Shown: in pieces, positions 1-12,137 of the stretch
How positions within the stretch are numbered: the first letter of the stretch is position 1
Layout: each line of letters starts with the position of its first letter
Assembly: GCF_001039355.2 (NCBI RefSeq)
Contig: NW_019775677.1
Coordinates: 181,449 to 245,448 of the forward strand
From: Lingula anatina
Taxonomy: Eukaryota; Brachiopoda; Lingulata; Lingulida; Lingulidae
DNA length: 64,000 nt
Reading direction: 5' to 3'
Notes under the pieces: model-generated
The model's database searches: none
Told to the model about the DNA's origin: nothing
What the model saw: only the letters and a program-made list of their open reading frames with translations
Program-made: the position numbers and the translations under genes

Positions 1-955
1 TACGCATAATATGCATAATATGCTATCAGATTTTTATTTTTAATAATTGGAGGATAAAAGCGTTTTTTTTTTCATCCAAGATGCCATAATTGCCGCAAGG
101 AGTTATTAAGTTATGAAGATCACTTTTAATTACTTGCCCCCTCTACACTGCATACAGAAAGAAACTCTTTCAAGTAGTGAAGGGCGGAACAACAACGTCA
201 AATTCTCCTCCATAACAAACGAGACAGTGATATTATCTTGGGTCAATCATATCGTTCTCGCTTTTGAGAAAAAACTTTGCTGTTTCTTACACTTACCAGT
301 GTCTATATTGTTTATAATTATAAATAATAACTCTAAGTATTAAGGTCCAGAAAACTAGAAAAGAAAATTGTATAATGTGCACTAGTAGATATATGTATTG
401 AATGTTTAGAATGTAAATTGTATTTATTTATTTATTTCTGTACACTTTCACCAGCTCAGTCTAATGTAAAATGCACGTATGAATAAAGAGCTGTAATTAA
501 CACAGAAAGGTTTATTTCAATTATTGCTGAGGTGCGGATGGTGTGTTCAGGTATGCTTTCATAGCTCCGTTCGATGTCATTAATCGAACCCATGCTGTCT
601 GAAAATGTGGCTTGAACTGTTAGAAAGACACGTAAATAGTTCAGAAGTGATATTAAGGCAAATTTCCAAAATATTTTATTTAGCACTGACTTCCATCACC
701 TATCGGAATCTGAAATGTACTACAACATGTATGGCATGACCCGTCAACCTCGATTAGTCCATCATACGTAGCGATGAGGACAGATCGGGGCAAGCTTGTT
801 TGTTTTCAGACACCCATCTTGTACTTGTTTATCACGACAATAAATGGCATTTTAAATTTGAAGCAGCTAGCTTGTCCACAGCGCTTCTGACACCCCAACT
901 GCGATTCAAATCCAAGCTTACATCCATGATTTCCTTTTTTTATTCGGACCGCATT
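1..955 (-). other. Downstream flank and probable 3' UTR of the GST gene
   Basis: No convincing coding exon. A minus-strand AATAAA (plus-strand tttatt at 511-516) about 440 bases past the GST stop codon is a possible polyadenylation signal. A short TTTA-type repeat lies at 421-437. Open frames here are short and have no splice support. Confidence 0.4.
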
Positions 956-3900
956 TCATTCAGTAGCTTGTTGCAGTGTGCTTGGTCCGCGATCTTTGCT
1001 CTCTTCGCCCTGAGCGACTGAACCCTCGTCCTCTGTTGTTGTGACCGTCACTGGCTCTGGTAAAGGAGGTTCTGGGTCTGCTATAGTGCCGTGTTGGGCC
1101 ACGGGCGTGTTTATTGGCCAGTTTATAAAATCCTTTGACTTCTGGTATTCTTGGATGCGATCCAAACTCTAAATAAAAATGTTATATTAATCTTTAACAA
1201 TTATCATCAGTGCGTATTTATAACCGTATTTATATGTTAAATAACAGAGTCGGAATAGTAGCAACATGGAATTATATGGTTTTTAGTGTCTTGTGTGGCG
1301 TCAGAACTACTTAAGGATTTTTCTCGCTGACGCTTGTATGGAACTGTAAACCCTACACCCAGCGTATATTAAAAACCTCTGTCTTAAAATCCCCTACAAA
1401 CTGGACGGCGTCCTTTCTGTGTCCTTTGTGCGACCATGAAACTGGCAACGCTGTGGTCGTAGAAAGGAGACACAAACATCGCTTTGGGTGCAGAATGAAT
1501 GCTCAATTGCCAGCACGATATGTTTTTTTTACTATCAAACGGGGCCGTATTACGGGGCACAGAGAGGACGATAAGACTAAAAATTCCTTCAGTGTGTGAA
1601 AAAAACGCTGTTTTATCTGTTGTCCAATGAAATATTTTACGACATAAAAATGCATAAACGTACTTCAAATCTCTTCACAAATTCTGCTAAATTTTTGTAC
1701 TTGTCTAAGCACTCGGACTGCAGGATCAGGTGCTCTTCAAGGTACTCATACATCAGAAAGTCCGCAATTGATATCTGAAAATGGTCCAATGATATCCATT
1801 TTCAACAAAATTTGCCGTGAGATCATCCTATTCTTAATCGCTATGAACAGAATAATACATCTCTGCTTCAGCACAACTTGTCCTTTTATTGCGTTCTTCT
1901 CAAAGTTACCAAAGTAATTTCACTATTTTGAATACATTTCCGTGATATTTCATTTAGTACATGCCAATAGTCCCACTGCTAATAGATTAATGCTTTACGA
2001 ATAAGTATTCGATAGTATATAATATCATTAACAGAAGTCATATCTTCGACAGAGTGATCTTTGAATATTCATGATTATTAGTTGAATATATAATCACATA
2101 TACAGAAGATCTGATATTGGGATTCATTTATTTATGTCCAAAGGAGAGAAAGTAAAGATTTCCTTTACTCTACCTCGTTTCCGGCAAACCAGGGAAGATC
2201 GCCCAGAAACTCGGAAAACTCCTCCAGTTTTGTTGGAAGCACAGCCAAGTATCCAATCTTTAAATCCTCCTGAAATGCACATACATGTACTTTAGATTAA
2301 GTACAGATGTTATGACCCCATAGGTTGGGGTGCGGGGAGGAGTCATACACCTCATAATTGAACTTACAACATTGTGCATTTTGGGGGGCGCTTTTCCTGT
2401 TTCTTGTTTTATAAAACTACAGGGGACTGCTTTAAGAGTAATATTGGCACTGACATCAAACCCCAAAACACAAGCAACTTGGATACTTATGAGAAATGTC
2501 GACCAACTAAGAGCCAATGAAATTTCAATCTATGTCGAGATATTTCTAAGGGTGTTTCCCACGAAAGAGAAAAAATAATTACAGTTTGTTATGTTATTTT
2601 GATGAGCAATTTCTCTTTCTAAAAAGCTTCTCACATAGCTGGAAATAAGATTATACATAATTTCATTTTTCTAATATGTACTTACGAATTCCTCCTTGCT
2701 CTCGGCATAAACCAGCCTGGCGTACCCCATCTTAAAGTCCGTAGCCTGGGCTTGAATGAGATCAACACGTGTCTTTTCTTGTTCCGTTTTGCCACCTGGA
2801 ATATGGAAAAAAAACACGTGCATTCTAATGTATGAAACATATGAAATGATTTCGCAGGAAATTCTGTTATCAGTTTTTGATGCACTGTAACTGATTTTTG
2901 TCCTTTTTGTGTTTTTCTCAAATTCTTCAGATTAAAATAATAAAGAAAAATTCAGTCCAAACGAGTGATTGAAGCATTGATATCCATGTAATACATACAC
3001 AGTCCATATTTTCGTCCTATGTATCGCAAGATGGCGCTGCTTTGGGTCAGCTTGACGTCACCATCCAAGTAATAAGGTAGCTGGTTAAAAAAAGAAGCGG
3101 AAGATTGACTGTTATGTTGTGCTTTACAAGATAAACGCCATAACATCAACTCGACCTAGTTTATTGATGTTATTGATTATTGATTATTTCTGAGACAAAA
3201 AATCTTAAAATATACAGAAATACTCCACAGACAATTTTGGCGGGAAACCCCTCATGATTTTCAGTTCAATATTATGACGTCATAGATCCTCGCCATGTGT
3301 TTCGTGAGGCCAATATGACGTCAGATAGTAACGGCAGAGTTTCAAGATTTTGCGCAAGCAAAAGCAAGCAATTTGTGATAGTTTCTAATTTTATTTGAAA
3401 TGATTATCATCTCGCATCTAGCGTTCCTGGGTGTGAGACATAGTTACGAATACATCAAGCTCAGAGCCCTGGAATATAAGGTAAATAATCATGTAGTTCT
3501 GTATTAAAATTTTAGGAGAAAGTTTTTTCGTTTATAGAATTCTAGGATCAAAGCCTACATGTCCTCTTCGTTAGGTTTATAATTTTTGCCAGCGGGTTAC
3601 AACCGATGACGCCGGCTTTTCGAAGTATATAGGCCTACTCCATGCGTTTAGAAGAAGGAGATTTACAGTTATGTTAGATCTGAGAATGTCAGACAGATAT
3701 TTACCTGGTTTTTGGCGAAAATAACGAAGTGTTACTTAAAACAAATGAAAAATAGGCCTACCTTGAAATATCTACCACATATGAGCTTTCTTATTTTTAG
3801 ATCCGAAAGCTTTACTTAGCTGAATTTCCAGCACAGCAAATCCTCGGATCTGGGAGTTACGGGAAAGTATATCAGGTTTGAAATTATTTCCTATGTATAT

Positions 3901-5871
3901 CTGCTTGGATTTTGTAACGGCCAATATTAAATGGATAAATTGGTTTAACTAAAATTGTTTTTGATAACTTTCATTTTTGGAGTACTTTATATTACTGAAT
4001 GGAGTCACCCTGGGTTTAGATCTAGAACTGACTCTTTCTCTCAGCAGACGGTTTCTATCCCCACATCCGAGACTCTGGTTGTGAGATGGCGGCCATGTTA
4101 TTTTTAGATATGAAAAAATACATATAAGAATTGAAGTTCTTTTGTAAATTTATTGATTTGCCCTTACCTGGTGGGCGGACAGTGTTTTTGTTACATATCT
4201 TGTTTTTATTTCACTTTTAGTTTTCAAACGACTGGGCATTAAAAGTGCCGGTAGACATCGACAGGGCTCAAGCATTTGAAAAGGAGATCGATCTTCTTAA
4301 AGAGCTCAAAAATGATTTCATTTTGCGGTAACTATTTTTTTATTTGTTTATTTATTTATTTATTTTTTGCTTATTCTTATAAATAAGTTATTTATTACTT
4401 TGATTCTTCTTACGCCAAATTACGTTTGCCTCTTGATGTTTTTTTTAAATTTCATTCCTTCATTTTCCTATATTTTATTCATGAATATTCATGTACATGT
4501 TAAGTGTCCAACCTTGAATGATGGAAGTCGCCGTCTTTCATCATCAGTCATTATTTCATATTCATGCTATCTTTTCATTGCTATTTTAGTTTGCATCATT
4601 CATTTGAAGTAAAGCCTGGGTTACCTGTCGTCTTGACAGAACTTTGCCCGCTTGACTTGCAGCGTGTAACCGATTATCAGTAAGTTTTATTCATTGATTA
4701 TTTTTTATTTTTAATTTCCTGCTTGTATTTTAAAAAAACATACGGATTCGTTTTAACTGTATTTGACTTTTTATGTCCAATTTCATATTTTCGTCCTTCC
4801 GTGCTGGTTTCATGCGGATGTTGGTTATTTCTATAAAAAAAAAAAAACTACTTATTTTTCATTCATTATTCTAATTCAATTTGTACATAGACCATGTTTC
4901 TGACTCCCGTTTAAAATACTGTAATGATACCAGATTAATCCATCATTTTAAAATCACACAAAAGATAAGATATAAAAGAAATACGAATCGGCTGTCTATT
5001 TTTCTTTTCATTTTTCGTTCCTATTTTTCAGCGGCATCCTAGAGCCAAGGGCTGTCAAGTTCATTACTGTGTCAGTCTGTATAGCCCTGCAGTTCATGAG
5101 GAATAAAAAACTCATTCATTTTGATATTAAGCTGAATAATATCCTGATAAACCGGAATGGCATCCCAAAAGTGGTGAGCTACAGTAATATCAGTAAAAGC
5201 GAAATTTTAAGTTTCACGCTTCACAAAATAAAGTTTCATAAATACAACTGTAAAGCGCAATACAACGCATAATAACGTTTTAAAACGGAAGCTGCATACA
5301 ATGGTACACACAGTGGTAAATCTAAAAAAGTGACAGAAATTCATAAATATTAGGACTGCCAATGATGTATTTGATGCGCATTCTAAGCATTTTACTTGCG
5401 ACTTTCCATTTATTTTTGTATTGCAAAGTGAAACAAACAAAAACACTGCATAGACCATGCAACACGTTAGTACTTGTGCAGTGTTTTATTCATTCGTCCA
5501 CGTTCATATATTTTTATTCACTTTACTTTTCAGTGTGATTTGGGATCCGCCCACCGCTGTGACGAGAGCGGAGAGAGTAGCTGGGGGCCGAGGATGGTAG
5601 CTTACACTATCACCAAGAACCTCGCCCCTGAAATTCTAATGCGCACTTCCGCTTCCGTTCAGGCTGACTATTTCGCTCTCGGCGTAATGATCTTCGAGTT
5701 GTACACTGGCAGGTGAATAATAATAATAATAATATAATCGCAGTAATTAAAAAAAATAATCACTAAAACTGTGTTCATTTGGAATATTATTATGTTGTCC
5801 ATGGTTATGAAAATTTTAAATATATCTTTCCTCATTCCCCTATGTAGAATTAGTTTATGTTATTTCTATTC

Positions 5872-5917
<46 letters not shown>

Positions 5918-6675
5918 ACCTATTTCACCTGAATTTCAATCTTAACATGGGCAAATGTTTTACATTTTAGTCCAAAATTCGCCAATTGCTTTTGGAGCAA
6001 CATTTATTAAGAGTTCAGACATGCAGTGCAAAAGATATCTCTTGTAGTGGGCTGAATGAACTGGTATTTTGAATAAGTGAAATTTCATTTGCTTAAATCT
6101 AAATAGAAGAGTCTCCAATTTTTTATAACGTCGATTTCCCTCTCCAGACACCCTCTTTGGTACAACGAGCCACACGGCAGAGCAGCCATTAAAGTGAAAA
6201 TCCTGGCTGGAAATATCCTCCATGCCGACTATGCAGAACCGACATTCCGGGAGTTTGCTGAGAACTTGATCTGGTGAGTAGTTTTCTACTTCACTATTTC
6301 CCTTTGATCGTCTATCTGACCATTAATTAATGCATCCCGAAGATATACACACACAAACTGATTATACAGCAATAGCTTGAGATTTGATTATGCAGAAATT
6401 CTGTAATCGATAGGTGTCTTTTCAGAGACAAATACATGAACTTTTATCAATCAAATTAAAACAAGCTAGTACATATGAAACATTTTAATTGCGATTTTTA
6501 TCAATCTCATATTTCTAGTGATAAAGTCAACAGAGTTCAGGACGTGAAGGACATATTGCGCCTTCGGTAAGACTTCTTTAGTTTGAAAAATTAAGTGCAA
6601 ATTTGTTTTTTTTTCTCATTTGTCCATTCTGTTCAGTCTTTGTTTACTTACGTTGAATTTGACTTCTGTTCTGCT

Positions 6676-6714
<39 letters not shown>

Positions 6715-9700
6715 TGAATTTATTTATTTATTTGCTTTTATTCTCAGTTGGCTTGCTGAATATCACACTAACGTGTTTCCCATGGACCGCAGGTCCTCTC
6801 CTCTTCTTGCTTTTGTGCAGGTACTGACTTCCTTTTTTTCAATTCATGTACTTTTCTTTTAATTCTTTTATTTTAAATTTATTTATTTATTTTTTTCATT
6901 ATTTGATAATTATTTTCCGTGTCTGGGCGCACATTTCAAAAACGAAAATCTCGTGTTCAATTTTCAAATGATCCAGTTATATCAGTATAGATTGTACGCA
7001 GGTTTTGGAGTTTCTGCCGTCACCAGCGACTAAAGCATTCTGGCTATATAAAACTTCTAGTAATTCACGCATGGCACTTGTCAACATGTCTTATTACTCC
7101 GTAGTGTAAATTAAAATTAACATACAAAAAACAAACATTTGCAGTGACCTACAGTATGTAAAACTTTAAAATTTTACACAGAAACATCTGGTCTTATGTC
7201 GGATTTTTTTCATTCAGGATATTTTTCCGTATTTTTCTCTCTTCAAGGAATCTGTCCTGAAGGACATAGAGCGGGTAAGGTGCCTCCAAGCTGCGGCGCA
7301 CCGCCAAACTCACACAACCACACAAGAGGCAGCGCACGGCTTAACTCCCGGCACTGGCGAAAACAACTGTGATCTTGTGCCTTGGGACATGCCAGATGAC
7401 GATGCGGCAGACGTCAACGGGCTGCTTCAGTGGGACGTCCCCAGTGAGGACGTGGAAGATGGCGGCATGATGGCCGAGGAGATGCTCGAAAATGGGGAAG
7501 ATGGCATGTTGGCATTGGACATGCCCAGAGAAGAGAACGAGGCCGAGGAAGACATGCCGGAGTGGGACGCTCCTGTGGGGGATTTCGACTTTGATTTCCC
7601 CTTTGAAGAGGATTGAACACTTTTCAATAGTCTTTTCAGCAACAGACATTCCTGAAATCCCTTCGGTATCATAACTCATTCCCTCACTCCCTCACAAACT
7701 GTATATTATTATGGCTGTTCAGGCCCGTAGCCAGCAATTTCAAAAGGGGGGTTCTTTTTCTAAAAAAGTGGACCTTTTCCCATAAAAACTTCATGTACCT
7801 AGATCAAATTTTACCCAGAGTGGACCTTTTCCCTGCAACCCCCCGAACCCCCACTGGCTACGGGCCTGCTGTTTTAGTAGAACTGTTTACCACTGTGCAT
7901 CTCTAAAAATTCAGAAACTGGATTTAACATATGGTACAAATTTCTTTAACTTTAAAAGTGAATTTTAACTGTGTAAATATTCAAGTAAACATTTTTCATA
8001 CAGGCTTACAATTCTCTTCAGTATCTTATTCTCGCTATTAAAACGGAAAATACATATTTTTTTTTATTTATGTATTTATTTGTTCGTTTATTATTATTGT
8101 TTATGATAACAGACAGTCCATCAGATTTTCGATGGTTTTAATTCATAATCAAATGCTTTTTGGTAGTCATCTAACCTGTTTATCCGAGTGGATGGAGTTG
8201 TGGCCAAATGGTTTCATTCCGCAGGATCTAGATCTTGACAACATCAAATTCAGCCATTAGCAAAATGGACAGGGAAAATTCCACTCGCTGGGAATATCCC
8301 GGAAGGAAAACTTTTAATTACGCCGTTTTATGGTTAATACACTGTACATCTGCTTTAATCCCCAGTGTCAAACTGGTTTAGCGGTTACTTTCTAGTGAAT
8401 TCGGAATCACGAGGTGTATTGAGAGGCACCTGGGACTATTTCATAAAGAACTTTACTCCAAAATATTGGTCTAAACTTTCAGATCAAACATTTGGTCTGC
8501 TTCAGTGAAAGATAAATACTGTTCATTTCTTTCCATATCGGACGGCACTATGGTATAAAGCTAAAATAATGGGGCAAGTCCATATTATGCAAATATTACA
8601 CAAAATGTGAGCCTCGCTGACAATACCTTTTTGTTCGCTTTTTTTAAAATAATTATTATAAAGACTTTATATTCACAACTCACGTTAGGAAAAGCCAGTC
8701 CTAGGCTGTGTTTGTGAAGATACCATATCTCACGGTCATATGAAGGTTCTGAAAAGGAAAAAATAAAGTGTTATCACACATGCAGGATCATTAAAATTGA
8801 TACTCACAGCTACTAAAATCCGAAAGCTCCACAGAGAGCTCATGGTACAGTAATAGGGCAAAGAAGTTTAGTTTGCATATGCGCGATAATACCGAGAATA
8901 TTGCGACGTTATTGCGCAGCGTACCCACTTCAGAGGACAGGCTCGCCATTTTTAAGGGAACTGTTCATTTTGGCAAAAAATGAATTTTCCTGGGGTAAAC
9001 AATAATTTCCCCATACTAACCAATGGTTAGTGAATCCATTTCTACATTCAAAGTTAGTCCCTGTTTTTTTTCTAGAAAGATTTTTTTTGTTATAATCTCT
9101 TAAGAGATTATTACATAGTATAGCCATCTATGGAGGTCACATGGTCCGAAGACAAGCACAGATTTCAGAATAATTGTTTTAACTGCCATTTTTGTGGTAA
9201 AATAGAATATATTGTATTTCTATGAGTTGTTTACAATGTTTTTATTGTGAAGTACAGATCTCATACGAAGAATTGTTCTCCCTTTAATGTTTGCGAGTTC
9301 GTTATTATGATCGTCAAACCCACCGACCGGTTGACGTAGTGCCATAAATACTGAAGAAGCGAAGGCTACGATGGGGACGTCTGCGACATAAGGTGACACA
9401 TTCAAATGACTCGTGCTAACACAGGCACATCCGGAGGTAGGACCGCTGCGAGACAAGACGTATCTCATTTCTCTTCATCCTTCAACTTTAAAGTTCTAAC
9501 ACACGTCAGGTCAGTGCAAGTGAAAAACGAAGTCTGCAGGGAGAGTCGACACTTTGCTGTAACTTTGGAATAACTTAATAGCAGTTAAAAACGGGTGCAC
9601 TTTACACACCGGTATCTCTTCATGAAAACCATTCTGCTAATACTAAATAAAAAGTTTGAGTCAGCAAATAGTTTGCAGGGTGAACTGGATATACTAGTAA

Positions 9701-12137
9701 ATGATGTTTTTAAAAGACTTATCGCCACTTTTTTCTGCCAGCCAATATTAGCTTCACGCGCTATATCTGTTTCTGAAGAGTTTAGCAAAATTTTGTATTA
9801 AAAGATCAAAATAAAGATTGCTCTCTGAAAGTGCTCTACCGTGCAACATGTACAGGTAATATTTACCCAATATCTTACTAGTATTTTTGGATGTTTTAGG
9901 AAATAAACCCCGCCTAAAAGCTGTAAATACGACATACGTATGTCTAAAATGTCACTTTTTTAAGTAAAACCAATTATACGTTGGAGTGTGCTTTACACAT
10001 ATATATTACTACTGTATGCAGCTGCAGTTCTGGCGTTGTACACGTATATTAGGTTGTCTCACTTAGGAGATTCAGACCATTCGGCTAACATCGGATGATT
10101 AGGTGTTTGTGACGTCAAACTATCCCAGTAAATACTAATTAAGCTATATCGATATACCCATCACAACTAAACTTGTTGCTGTATTAATTATGATTCTGAT
10201 CATTAAGGTTCTAAAATGTCTCTTGGTCGGCTATGAATCTCATGTGCCAAAAATCTGCTTTTCCGCCCAGATGGGTTTGGACTAGCTAGAGAAGTACTCA
10301 CAGAGAAGAGGCAGAGAGATTTTGCCATCACTTAAATTTTTAAATAGAAAAAAAAACAAAGGTTTATTTTTTATCTAAAGTAGTTTGTAACTACAAATGA
10401 AAGAGAAAAATTTCAAGAGAAAATGCATTACACAACTACAAATGTGTAGCCACCATTTCTCCTAGTGATCCAATGACGCATTCTACTTAGCTTCCCCTTC
10501 AATTCGCGCATAACCTTGAAACGAATGATTTCAATTAATATCAAAATTTTTTATTAAACTTTTTATTAAACTTAAAAATGGTATTAAACAAGCTGGATGC
10601 CTGGTCTACACTCATGTCAGCTTATACAGTTATATAAAATTAGCCTGTCTTAATAAATATATATAATAATTACTGAGACACCTCCGAGTTCAAATTTGTC
10701 GGAATCTTGGGATTGTGATCGAATTAACACGGACGTTACCATACGTTCAGGTCGTTTATATGGATCATTTTAACCCGCACTTCAGCTAAGCTTTCAATAA
10801 AAAAAGCTAAACGCCAGTTTATAGCTTTGTGACTATCGACCTCTTTACATAATGGTAGTGTATCAACTTCACACATCACTGACGGATACAGGATTTTGCT
10901 TAGGAGTGGGGGGGGGGGGGGGGGAGGGAATAAAAATACGTAATTATAGACGAGGACACTTTTATCATAGGTCTATATGGGAAAGTTGAAACTCGTTCGC
11001 TCAGGTAAATGTATATGAAAACCCGTACCGTGATTTGAATTTCGAAGGTCGTTCAGCGTGACTTATTGCTGATTACTTTCGCATAAAAGATACGTGAAGG
11101 ATGGCTTCAGTCCGTAATTCGATATGTTTTGTAAGATACTAATGCGTCGAGCAAAATGCAATGAATATAAAATAGAAATGAGAGAGAGAGAGAAAGAGAG
11201 AGAGAGATGGGGAGGGTAGACAAAATATTACCTGGTCCAAAATCGTAAAGTTTTTCCTCATAATCCTCTCCCACGTATTGTAACAGCAATCTGATGGGTT
11301 GGGCCAACTGAAACAATATTTTTAAGAACAGTGAGCGACAGAGGCAGTATAATCAAAGGGCAATGGAATGGTTTTCCATTTCTGATATGATTTCTTCGAG
11401 CAACCATTACTGTAGGCAACTGCGATATGGGTTGTTGTAATGCTGGTGAGCTAACTCTGATAATGACAAAGAGATGTAGACTAGAAAAAAAGTGAAAAAA
11501 CTGCGATATGGGTTGTTATAATGCTAACTCTGATAATAATAATGACAACCAGACGTAGACTAGAAAAAAGTGAAACGGTTCATAAACTGAGAAGTATAAT
11601 CAAGATGGTTGAAACTTGGGCCCTTTAAGCAATGAGCGGTACAATTTTCTATATCGCACTAGTCTGAAAGATTGACGACTTAAACTTGGCTATTACGTAA
11701 GAGAGTCACCTAGACTGAGCCCCCCCCCCCTCCCCCTCCGTGCTCGACATGACCAGTTAAACGGGTGCGTTTTGATTGGAGTATTGGGGCTTGTGAAATG
11801 TAGTAAAACCCCTGGCATCGAAATTGCACGTAAGGGCCGGTCAAACTGGAACGATACAGAAAACTGTACCGCTCAGTAAAAAGGAACATGGAAAGTGAAC
11901 AATACTGACAACATTAGTCATTACATTGCTCAAAATCAATCATAACAATGAGGCTGAAAGCATACCTTGTCATATTATTAACAACATGCTACGTCATGCT
12001 TAACCACGCGAAGACGATGAGGATGGATTTTATCAATGGCCAAACACGAGTGAAAGAATACAATATGTACTTACAGAACTGACAACTATCATACCTACCC
12101 CCCGGATTCTCCAATATCCCAATGTCGATGGGGCCAT
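956..12137 (-). CDS. GSTM-like: Mu-class glutathione S-transferase, complete, 8 exons
   Basis: Cytosolic enzyme conjugating glutathione to electrophiles. Exons in transcript order: 12137-12099, 11307-11232, 8748-8684, 3080-2999, 2795-2686, 2269-2174, 1774-1664, 1168-956. All have GT-AG borders, phases match, and several lengths (76, 65, 82, 96, 111) equal those I know for vertebrate GSTM exons. The product is 263 aa. Residues 7-12 read GYWRIR with catalytic Tyr8; the mu loop follows ([13 protein letters not shown]), then FPNLP and TQSSAIL, the glutathione-binding segments, and the helical C-domain ([19 protein letters not shown]). After the usual end near residue 218 there is an extension of about 45 residues rich in Pro, Glu and Thr that ordinary GSTMs lack. 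Intron 3 (3081-8683) contains a whole kinase gene on the other strand. Mu class is favoured over sigma by the mu loop and exon structure. Confidence 0.93.
3236..3323 (+). promoter_or_regulatory. Kinase promoter: E2F-like site, CCAAT box and two CRE palindromes
   Basis: TTTGGCGGGAAA at 3236-3247 matches the E2F consensus. TGACGTCA, the full CRE palindrome, occurs at 3275-3282 and again at 3316-3323, with CCAAT at 3310-3314. All lie 75-165 bases upstream of the kinase start codon at 3400 and inside the GST intron. The motifs are seen directly; promoter function is inferred from their clustering and position. Confidence 0.55.
3400..7616 (+). CDS. Divergent Ser/Thr protein kinase with acidic tail, nested in a GST intron
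   Basis: Exons: 3400-3480, 3801-3875, 4221-4327, 4590-4679, 5032-5173, 5534-5712, 6148-6273, 6519-6566, 6748-6820, 7248-7616; GT-AG and phase-consistent, 429 aa. An in-frame TAG at 3379-3381 precedes the ATG. Kinase core, residues about 35-280: glycine loop GSGSYGKVY (43-51), ATP-site Lys60 (ALKVPV), helix-C Glu74 (FEKEI), catalytic loop HFDIKLNN (Asp149, Lys151, Asn154) with Phe for the usual Arg of HRD, CDLGSA (Asp167) in place of DFG, and APE at 196-198. Every catalytic residue is present, so activity is likely. The HRD Arg is missing, which suggests no activation-loop phosphorylation switch. The last 80 residues are very acidic with repeated W-D-x-P motifs. I cannot place it in a named kinase family. 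Exon 10 could instead begin at 7218, adding 10 in-frame codons. Confidence 0.85.
7720..7868. mobile_element. MITE family A, copy 1 (149 bp, 5-bp target duplication)
   Basis: Perfect 15-bp terminal inverted repeats, CAGGCCCGTAGCCAG at the left and its complement at the right. Flanked on both sides by CTGTT (7715-7719 and 7869-7873). No coding capacity. A second copy lies at 57487-57648. The ends resemble non-autonomous hAT-like elements, but 5-bp target duplications are less usual for hAT than 8 bp, so the superfamily is uncertain. It sits in the kinase 3' flank and in GST intron 3. Confidence 0.85.
8037..8042 (+). terminator. Possible polyadenylation signal (ATTAAA) of the kinase gene
   Basis: ATTAAA about 420 bases after the kinase stop codon, past the small inverted-repeat element in the 3' flank. 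No AATAAA was noticed nearer on the plus strand. Position is the only support. Confidence 0.25.
8749..11231 (-). other. GST intron 2
   Basis: About 2.5 kb between GST exons 3 and 2. It holds a poly-G run near 10911-10924 and a GA-rich tract at about 11180-11208. Short open frames on either strand lack splice signals or recognisable similarity. Confidence 0.7.
11420..11576. repeat. Two-copy tandem repeat of about 80 bp in GST intron 1
   Basis: The segment starting ctgcgatatgggttgtt near 11420 recurs at 11501, and both copies run on through a shared gtagactagaaaaa stretch to similar ends. The copies differ by small indels. No function is suggested. Confidence 0.7.

Noticed and set aside
7341-7679. 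Long minus-strand open frames opposite the kinase acidic tail
   Set aside because: They are antisense shadows of the real last kinase exon, produced by its GA-rich codons.
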